From: JAIVJN01 sp036732565
GTDB taxonomy: Bacteria > Acidobacteriota > Vicinamibacteria > Vicinamibacterales > UBA2999
Direction: 5' to 3'
Length of the DNA: 5,421 nucleotides
Assembly (NCBI GenBank): GCA_036732565.1
Contig: DAINCF010000494.1
Span: 1 to 5,421 of the forward strand
The translations under genes were made by a program, and so were the position numbers. Below, piece by piece: positions 1 through 5,421 of this stretch. The notes under the pieces are model-generated. The model was not told the origin of the DNA. It was given only the letters and a program-made list of their open reading frames with translations, and ran no database searches. Each line of letters begins with the position of its first letter. The stretch's first letter is position 1.

Positions 1-276
1 AATCTGATGATCGCCCGCAAGATCACCGAGATGCCGGACCCAGAGTCCAACATCATGAAGGCGGTCGACATCGGCTATGTCGGCGACCCGGTCGAGGTTA
101 ACCCGCACATCGTCGAAGTCATTTCGAAGTCTGACCTCATCCCGGTCATCGCACCGGTCGGCGTGTCACGCGAGGGCCAGACCCTCAACATCAATGCCGA
201 CACCTTCGCCAGCGCGCTCGCCGCGCGCATGAAGGCCAAGCGCCTGTTGCTGCTTACCGACGTTGCCGGCGTGCTC
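1..276 (+). pseudogene. argB: Acetylglutamate kinase (ArgB), internal fragment cut at both ends
   Basis: ArgB phosphorylates N-acetyl-L-glutamate with ATP, the second step of arginine biosynthesis, in the cytoplasm. The frame is open from base 1 (Asn-Leu-Met-Ile-Ala-Arg-Lys...), so the ATG at 7 is internal and not a real start. About 92 residues remain of a usual length near 300, from the middle to later part of the kinase. Recognisable motifs are PVIAPVGVSREGQT, the substrate/nucleotide-site motif NINADTFA, and LLLLTDVAGVL. In intact enzymes the last is followed by an Asp/Lys/Gly-rich turn. Here homology stops after GVL, and the frame runs on to a stop at 415-417 through residues that are the antisense of the SPFH gene. 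The protein style resembles alphaproteobacterial ArgB, unlike the other genes. The family call is firm. Whether this is a genuine gene remnant or a misjoined contig end cannot be decided from the sequence. Confidence 0.85.
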
Positions 277-1157
277 GCCACCGCGGGCGTGGCCGTCGGA
301 CCGAGCATGCCGCCTTGCTGCTGGGCCATCTGCTGCGCCATGGCGAAGCCCATCGCGACCTCGGCAGCCGCGCCGGCGGTGCCACCGCCGCCCGTCGCGA
401 GGCCCTGTGCCATCTGATACTTCACGAAGTCGTTGAGGTTGCCGATCGCGCCCATGCTCGATCGCTTGTCGATGGCTTGTTCGACCTCGGGCGGCACCGA
501 GCAGTTCTCGATGATGAAGCTCGGGATCTCGATGCCGTACTTGGCCATGACGATCGGGTTGACGAGCGGCAGCAGCGCTTCCCCCAGCTCTTGATAGCGG
601 GTCGCGAGATCCAGCACCGGCACCTTCGACGAGGCCATCGCGTCGCTGAACACGCTGACGATCCGCGAGCGCATGGTGTCGGCGAACTCGTCGAGGCGGA
701 AGTTGTGATCCGAGCCGGCGACTTCCTTCAAGAACAGCTTGGGCTCGATCACCTTGAAGTCGTAGGTCCCGAAGGCGCGGACCCGGACGATGCCGAAGTC
801 GGCGTCGCGCATCATCACGGGATTGGACGTCCCCCATTTGTTCCCGGTGAACAGGCGGGTGTTGACGAAGTAGACGTCGGCCTTGAACGGCGACTCGAAG
901 CCGTACTTCCACGACTTGAGGTTCGTCAGGATCGGAATGTTGTCGGTCGTCAGCGTGTGCTTGCCAGGCAGGAAGGTGTCGCCGAACGCGCCGATGTAGA
1001 CGAACTGCACGATCTGCGACTCGCGGACGATGAGCTGCGCGCCGTTCTTGATCTCTTTGTCGTCGTCCGGGAAGCGCCAACTGATGGTGTCACGCGAATC
1101 GTCGGTCCACTCGATGATGTCGATGAGTTGTGTCTTCAGGTAGTCCATCAGGCCCAT
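75..1157 (-). CDS. SPFH-domain / YdjI-like (virion-core-like) protein, C-terminus lost at junction
   Basis: The open frame encodes 360 residues, but only about the first 293 (1157 down to about 277) look authentic. The tail to the stop at 75-77 is antisense argB. The start is ATG 1157-1155 (MGLMDYLKTQLIDIIEW), preceded by a GGGGGG Shine-Dalgarno at 7 nt. The N-terminal region (about 1-50) leads into an SPFH/band-7-like domain (about 50-225; IVQFVYIGAFGDTFLPGKHTL, then ADVYFVNTRLF, and IENCSVPPEVEQAIDKR). After it comes a Gly/Ala/Gln-rich linker (about 253-285; GGGGTAGAAAEVAMGF, MAQQMAQQQGG). Family members usually continue into a zinc-ribbon or GYF-like C-terminal module, which is missing here. 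No N-terminal membrane segment is visible, so it is probably cytoplasmic or peripheral. The Bacillus relative YdjI works with PspA-type membrane-stress proteins, so a scaffold role in membrane stress is an inference by homology. It is divergent from the MFS gene, with 54 bp between starts. Confidence 0.85.
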   Translation of the reverse strand: MGLMDYLKTQLIDIIEWTDDSRDTISWRFPDDDKEIKNGAQLIVRESQIVQFVYIGAFGDTFLPGKHTLTTDNIPILTNLKSWKYGFESPFKADVYFVNTRLFTGNKWGTSNPVMMRDADFGIVRVRAFGTYDFKVIEPKLFLKEVAGSDHNFRLDEFADTMRSRIVSVFSDAMASSKVPVLDLATRYQELGEALLPLVNPIVMAKYGIEIPSFIIENCSVPPEVEQAIDKRSSMGAIGNLNDFVKYQMAQGLATGGGGTAGAAAEVAMGFAMAQQMAQQQGGMLGPTATPAVASTPATSVSSNRRLAFMRAASALAKVSALMLRVWPSRDTPTGAMTGMRSDFEMTSTMCGLTSTGSPT

Positions 1158-1164
1158 GGCGAAT

Positions 1165-1170
1165 CCCCCC
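1165..1170 (-). promoter_or_regulatory. Ribosome binding site of the SPFH gene
   Basis: On the minus strand GGGGGG lies 7 nt before ATG 1157-1155. It decides this start over the in-frame upstream start near 1283, which would add 42 residues encoded antisense to the beginning of the MFS gene. Confidence 0.6.
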
Positions 1171-1211
1171 TGCAGCGATGTTGATCCTAGTGCATAATCG
1201 GCCGCATTCGC

Positions 1212-2486
1212 ATGCCGCTGACGCTCGACTCCCCGATCGAAGACAACTCGGTGCCGTGGTTCCGCCAGGTGACGGGCGAGCAATGGAAGGCATTTCTAAC
1301 CACCTTCTTCGCGTGGGTGCTGGATGCCTTCGATTTCACCATCCTGACCTTCGTCCTCGTCAATATCCAACAGAGCTTCTCCGTCAACATGGCGCTGGCG
1401 GGCGCGCTCGGCACCGTGACGCTGGTGTTTCGCGTCATCGGCGGCATCGGCGCCGGCACCCTGGCGGATCGCTGGGGCCGCAAAGGGCCGATCATGTTCT
1501 CGATCGCCTGGTATACGGCGTTCGCGTTCCTGAGCGGGCTGTCCACGTCGTACGTGATGCTGTTCGCGTTTCGCGGGCTGTTCGGCATCGGCATGGGCGG
1601 TATGTGGGCGGCAGGCGTGCCGCTGGCGCTGGAGCACTGGCCGCCGCATCTGCGCGGCATCGCCTCAGGTCTGCTGCAGGGCGGGTTCTCGTTCGGCTTC
1701 ATGCTGTCGTCGCTGGTGTATCAGTTGGGGTGGCCGCTCGTCGCCGACAATCCCGACTGGGGTTGGCGGTTGATGCTGTGGAGCGGCGTCCTGCCCGCGA
1801 TCGTGGTCCTGTTCATGATGTCCCGCGTGCAGGAAAGCCCGGTGTGGATCGCGCGGCGGCACGCGGAGATCAAGAGCGGCATCATGACGCCCAGGCTCTC
1901 GGTGACCCGCCTGTTCGAGGCCGACCTCCGTCGCGTGACGCTGCACACGTCGGTGCTGATGGGCGCGTTCATCTTCTCCTATCACTCCATCACGTTCTGG
2001 TTTCCGACCCTGCTGGGGATGATGCAGCTTCCGCCGCTACGCTATCTGGTGGCGCTGAACGCGGGCGGGCTCATCGGCTCGATCGTCCTCGGTCAGTTGT
2101 CGGAAACACGTCTGGGACGCCGAGGCGCGCCGACGCTGGGGATGATCGTGGGCCTGGCGGCGACGCCGCTATATCTCGGCTCGACCGATCCCGACGTGCT
2201 GCTGATCGGCGCCATGCTCGTCGGACTGGGCTGTTCCGGCGCGTGGGGCATCGTGCCCGGCTATCTCAGCGAGCGCTTTCCGACGGATGCCCGCGCCGTG
2301 GGCACCGGGTTCGCGTATCACGTCGGCGCCGGGCTTGGATCGTTCACGCCGTTCCTCATCGGCTCCCTGCAGGATCGCGGCATGGCCCTGCCCACCGCGA
2401 TGATGGGCTGCATCATCGCCGCCGGCATCCTCGTCGTCGCGCTGCTGTGGGTCGGTCCGGAGACCAGAGGCAAACAACTGCATTGA
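1212..2486 (+). CDS. MFS transporter, SHS (sialate/lactate:H+ symporter)-like
   Basis: A complete 424-residue inner-membrane carrier of the major facilitator superfamily, probably a proton symporter for an organic acid. Features in order: a cytoplasmic N-terminus; TM1 with the acidic pair D38 and D41 (AWVLDAFDFTIL), typical of SHS/AAHS-type carriers; and the MFS signature loop GTLADRWGRK at 82-91. Then come R121 in TM4 (FAFRGLFGIGMGGMW), ESPVW after TM6 (208-212), a second degenerate signature QLSETRLGRR (295-304), PGYLSERFPTDARAVGTGF (349-366), and a C-terminal PETRGKQL. The length and twelve-helix pattern fit the family. The ATG at 1212 is preferred because the next in-frame Met (residue 60) would remove TM1. 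No Shine-Dalgarno precedes it. A CATAAT at 1193-1198 (5/6 to the -10 consensus) would put the transcript start only a few bases before the ATG, but no good -35 was seen. The SHS family includes lactate (Jen1) and sialate (NanT) carriers. The actual substrate is unknown, and no adjacent catabolic gene points to one. Confidence 0.88.
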   Translation: MPLTLDSPIEDNSVPWFRQVTGEQWKAFLTTFFAWVLDAFDFTILTFVLVNIQQSFSVNMALAGALGTVTLVFRVIGGIGAGTLADRWGRKGPIMFSIAWYTAFAFLSGLSTSYVMLFAFRGLFGIGMGGMWAAGVPLALEHWPPHLRGIASGLLQGGFSFGFMLSSLVYQLGWPLVADNPDWGWRLMLWSGVLPAIVVLFMMSRVQESPVWIARRHAEIKSGIMTPRLSVTRLFEADLRRVTLHTSVLMGAFIFSYHSITFWFPTLLGMMQLPPLRYLVALNAGGLIGSIVLGQLSETRLGRRGAPTLGMIVGLAATPLYLGSTDPDVLLIGAMLVGLGCSGAWGIVPGYLSERFPTDARAVGTGFAYHVGAGLGSFTPFLIGSLQDRGMALPTAMMGCIIAAGILVVALLWVGPETRGKQLH

Positions 2487-2492
2487 GTTTCG

Positions 2493-2579
2493 GGCAGGCC
2501 TGAAGGCCTACGCTACGTACGTCGGGTGGGGCCGAGCATTCCGCAGGCAACGTACGTAGCGCAGGCCTTCAGGCCTGCC
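2493..2579. repeat. 30-bp intergenic inverted repeat (AGGCCT-rich hairpin)
   Basis: The left arm is 2493-2522 and the right arm 2550-2579, and 29 of 30 positions pair (A2510 against G2562 on the other arm is the only mismatch). The loop is 27 nt. Each arm has its own internal symmetry: AGGCCT-GA-AGGCCT (2496-2509; mirrored 2563-2576) and the self-complementary ACGTACGT (2515-2522 and 2550-2557). The left arm begins 6 nt after the MFS stop codon. It lies outside genes, has no U-tract and no ORF of credible coding character. It resembles AGGCCT/ACGTACGT-rich dispersed intergenic repeats that I recall from Acidobacteriota contigs, which is recollection and not a search. It could act as a REP-like element, a small non-autonomous element, or an mRNA 3'-end stabiliser for the MFS transcript. 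Confidence 0.85.
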
Positions 2580-2604
2580 GTCGAGTTGGGTGCGTCGGCT
2601 CAAC

Positions 2605-2633
2605 TTGCTGCCAATTTCAGTATGTGCTGAAAT
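2605..2633 (+). promoter_or_regulatory. Promoter of the regulator-ABC transporter operon
   Basis: The -35 TTGCTG (2605-2610; 4/6) and the -10 TGAAAT (2628-2633; 4/6) are spaced by exactly 17 bp. Predicted initiation is near 2640, just before ATG 2644/2647, implying a very short or absent leader. The stretch is visibly AT-richer than its surroundings, and the -10 lies inside the inverted-repeat operator candidate. Confidence 0.5.
2614..2633. promoter_or_regulatory. Candidate operator: perfect 7-6-7 dyad over the -10 element
   Basis: ATTTCAG (2614-2620) and CTGAAAT (2627-2633) are exact reverse complements around the spacer TATGTG. The 20-bp span and the position over the spacer and -10 are typical of operators bound by dimeric MarR/GbsR-type winged-helix proteins. 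The next gene encodes such a protein, so negative autoregulation is the natural reading. Binding itself is inferred. Confidence 0.55.
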
Positions 2634-2643
2634 AGCTAGCAGG

Positions 2644-3152
2644 ATGATGGCACCTCGACGCAAGGCCAAGAAAGCCCAGCGGGCCAGACGGCCGAGTGCG
2701 CAGGCTGAGCTCGCCTGGGTCGAGCGCGTGGCGACGTTCTTCTTCAACGTCTACGGCCTCCCACCGATTACCGGCCGCATCCTCGGCTGGCTCATGATTT
2801 GCGACCCACCCGAGGAATCGGCCGGCGCGATCGCCACGGCGATTGGCGCCAGCCGGGCATCGCTGACGACCAACATGCGGTTGTTGACCCAGAGCGGGCT
2901 CGTGCACCGCCGCATGCGTCCCGGCGAGCGCACGGCGTACTACCGCGTCGATGACGATGCGTGGGAGCAAGTGCTGCGCCGGCGATTCACGAGCCTCGCG
3001 GCATTTCGAGACATCGCGAAGGACGGCATGGCGTTGATTGGCTCGGACACACCGCGGGCGCATCGCCTCCGGGCCGCGCACCAGATGTTCGAGTGGGCGG
3101 CCGAGGTTGCCGCGAAGCTCCCGCCGCCGGCCCCGAAAACGCGAGGTGGCTG

Positions 3153-3153
<1 letters not shown>
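2644..3153 (+). CDS. GbsR/MarR-family winged-helix transcriptional regulator
   Basis: A 169-residue DNA-binding protein. It has a basic N-terminal tail (RRKAKKAQRARR), then an amphipathic dimerisation-type helix (AELAWVERVATFFFNVYGLPPITGRILGWLM, about 21-51). A winged helix-turn-helix follows (about 57-102: SAGAIATAIGASRASLTTNMRLLTQSGLVHRR, wing MRPGERTAYYRV). The C-terminal helices (about 104-160) fit dimerisation, with a Pro-rich end. The pattern matches GbsR-like regulators of the MarR superfamily, which often control a co-transcribed ABC exporter. ATG 2644 or ATG 2647 is chosen as the start. An in-frame GTG at 2590 is open but lies upstream of the predicted -35, so it would not be on the transcript. 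AGG at 2641-2643 is a weak and tightly placed Shine-Dalgarno, so leaderless translation is plausible. The stop TGA (3151-3153) overlaps the ATPase start by one base. It probably represses its own operon through the 2614-2633 dyad. The ligand is unknown. Confidence 0.82.
3143..3149 (+). promoter_or_regulatory. Ribosome binding site of the ABC ATPase
   Basis: GAGG at 3143-3146 (within GAGGTGG) sits 6 nt before ATG 3153, inside the end of the regulator gene. It fixes the ATPase start at 3153 although the same frame stays open back to before 2961. Confidence 0.6.
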
Positions 3154-3868
<715 letters not shown>

Positions 3869-3875
<7 letters not shown>

Positions 3876-5421
3876 GTCGCCTGCCAATCCCGGCGCTCGA
3901 CAAGAAGCTCCTGCGCGATCTGTGGGAGATGCGCGGCCAGGGGGCGGCCATCGGCCTGGTCATGATGGCCGGCGTCGCGATGTTCGTCGCCTACATGTCG
4001 AACTTCGAGTCGCTTCGTCGAACGGTCGACGCGTACTACGAGCGACAGCGGCTGGCGGACGTGTTCGTCTCGTTGAAGCGCGCGCCGGCGCGGCTCGAGG
4101 CGTCGCTGGGACAGATTCCCGGCGTGGTCACGGTGGAAACGCGCGTCGTGGCCGACGTCACTCTCGATGTGCCCGGCCTCACGGAACCCGCGACGGGTCG
4201 ACTGATCTCGATCCCCGCGCGGGAACGGCCGCTCCTCAACGACGTGTACCTGCGCCAGGGCGAGTGGCCGGATCCCGCTCGGCCCGACGAGGTGATCGCC
4301 AGCGAGGCCTTCTGCACCGCCAACGGATTCCGACCGGGCGCACGCGTCGGCGCGATCATCAACGGCCGACTTCGCCACCTGACCATCGTCGGCATCGCCC
4401 TGTCGCCCGAGTACGTCTACAGCACGCGTCCGGGCGAGCTGATTCCGGACGATCGGCGATTCGGCGTCTTCTGGATGGAGCGGAAGGCGCTTGCGAGCGC
4501 GTTCGACATGGAGGGCGGCTTCAACGACGTCACGCTGCGCCTCGTGCCGAACGCGTCGACGCCGGATGTGATTGCCGCGGTGGACCGCCTCCTCGGACGG
4601 TACGGCGGCCTCGGCGCGATTCCACGGGCGCTTCAGCCCTCGGTGTGGACGCTCGAAAACGAGCTGGCGCAGCTGAGCAGCTTTGGCGTGATCCTGCCGG
4701 CGATTTTCCTCACTGTCGCCGCGTTCGTGCTGAACGTCGCGCTGGCGCGGGCGTTGGCCCTGCAGCGGCAGCAGATCGCCGCGCTGAAAGCCCTTGGCTA
4801 CTCGAATCGAGAGCTTGGCTGGCATTACATGAAGTCGGCGCTTGCGATTGCGGGCGTCGGCGGGCTGGCCGGCGTGGTCGTGGGCGGATGGCTCGGCGCG
4901 CAGCTGATCGAGCTCTACAACCAGTATTTCCGGTTTCCGTCGCTCGACTATCGCTTGTCCCCTGACGTCGCACTCGGTGCGATGGCGTTCGGCGGTGTGG
5001 CCGCAATCCTGGGCGCATTGGGCGCCGTCCGCCGTGCGGTGCGCATTCCGCCCGCCGAAGCGATGCGCCCGGAAGCGCCGGCACGTTACCGGCCCAGCGT
5101 CATCGAGACGACGCGATGGGTGCGACGGCACCTGGGACACGCCACGCGCATGGTGCTTCGCAATCTCGAGCGCTACCCGGTTCGATCCCTGGCGGCCAGC
5201 ATCGGCATCGCGTTCGGCGGCGCCATCTTGTTCGTGGGGTTCGGCTTCATCGATGCCATCGACGTGATCATCGATCGGCAATTCGAACAGGGGATGCGCC
5301 AGGATGCGACCGTCACCTTCGTCGAGCCCAGATCGGGGCGCGCGATCTACGACGCCGCGGCGTGGCCCGGCGTGTTTCGCGTCGAGCCCCAGCGCCCCGA
5401 CGAGGACGTAGTCGCCGCCGC
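3869..5421 (+). CDS. FtsX/MacB-type ABC transporter permease, 3' end beyond window
   Basis: The frame is open from ATG 3869 to the last base without a stop (517 full codons). Two-module permeases of this class are usually near 780-850 residues, so the C-terminal third or so is missing. Visible layout: a short cytoplasmic start (DKKLLRDLWEMRGQ), TM1 about 25-43, and a large extracytoplasmic domain (about 45-268) with the usual DVFVSLKRAP and IPGVVTVETR strands. The first FtsX core follows, with TM2 about 273-295, a cytoplasmic coupling loop (RALALQRQQIAALKALGYSNREL, 294-316), TM3 about 323-347 and TM4 about 366-388. IPPAEAMRPEAP (393-404) marks the module end. A linker then leads to the second module (LRNLERYPVRSLAASIGIAFGGAIL, TM about 440-463) and the start of its outer domain. 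It partners the ATPase it overlaps by 7 bases. Resemblance to DevC/MacB-like exporters suggests export of lipids, glycolipids or hydrophobic compounds. An HlyD-type adaptor gene would be expected downstream. The last dozen residues (after RVEPQR) look atypical. Confidence 0.88.

Noticed and set aside
315..1184. 289-codon plus-strand frame opposite the SPFH gene
   Set aside because: Composition is Asp/Arg/His-rich with no recognisable fold. The minus-strand SPFH frame has clear family sequence and a ribosome site.
1158..1283. 42-residue N-terminal extension of the SPFH protein from an upstream in-frame ATG
   Set aside because: The family starts at MGLMDYL. The extension would run antisense through the divergent promoter region and the MFS start, and the GGGGGG site at 1165-1170 serves the 1157 start.
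1130..2503. 457-codon plus-strand frame overlapping the MFS gene
   Set aside because: The Arg/His-rich product has no membrane segments or motifs. The frame at 1212-2486 carries all the MFS signatures.
2493..2579. Inverted repeat as a classical rho-independent terminator of the MFS gene
   Set aside because: There is no T-run after either arm, the loop is 27 nt and the structure is much larger than usual. A repeat element fits better, though it may still affect the mRNA end.
2590..2643. GTG start at 2590 for the regulator (adds 18 residues)
   Set aside because: It lies upstream of the predicted -35 and would translate the promoter/operator dyad. The extra residues show no family character.
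2508..2747. 79-codon minus-strand frame through the repeat region
   Set aside because: Part of its sequence is simply the translated inverted repeat, and the rest is antisense to the regulator and promoter. There is no ribosome site or family support.
2961..3152. 64-residue N-terminal extension of the ATPase
   Set aside because: It overlaps the regulator in another frame and lacks ABC homology. The GAGG site and TGATG overlap fix the start at 3153.

Overview
The window is high-GC bacterial DNA with densely packed, mostly complete genes. It has no tRNA, rRNA, CRISPR array or recognisable transposase. The gene styles are a GbsR/MarR-type regulator coupled to a MacB-like ATPase and a large FtsX-type permease, an SHS-type MFS carrier, and a YdjI-like SPFH protein. 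Together with an AGGCCT-rich intergenic inverted repeat, these suggest an Acidobacteriota genome (Vicinamibacteria-like), probably a metagenomic contig. That placement is an inference from gene style and was not computed.

Layout. Bases 1 to about 276 (+) encode an internal piece of acetylglutamate kinase (ArgB) with alphaproteobacterial-looking protein sequence. It lacks both ends and stops abruptly inside a conserved motif. From about 277 the sequence belongs to a minus-strand gene for an SPFH-domain, YdjI-like protein (start at 1157), which has lost its C-terminal end at the same point. This junction is the main anomaly and is most simply an assembly chimera or a rearrangement breakpoint. 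A 54-bp divergent intergenic gap separates the SPFH gene from a complete 424-aa MFS transporter (1212-2486, +). Next comes an intergenic region (2487-2643) with a 30-bp inverted repeat (29/30 matched, 27-nt loop), followed by a promoter whose -10 region lies inside a perfect 7-6-7 dyad.

The rest is one tight plus-strand operon. It holds a GbsR/MarR-family winged-helix regulator (about 2644-3153), an ABC ATPase (3153-3875, 1-nt overlap) and a two-module FtsX-type permease (3869 to beyond the window end, 7-nt overlap). The overlaps and good Shine-Dalgarno sequences imply translational coupling. The likely arrangement is an autoregulated export system: the regulator binds the dyad over its own promoter and controls an ATPase and permease that move a lipophilic or envelope substrate. 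The substrate cannot be read from the sequence. I found no system that is clearly novel. The operator/promoter architecture, the repeat and the breakpoint are the points most worth checking.
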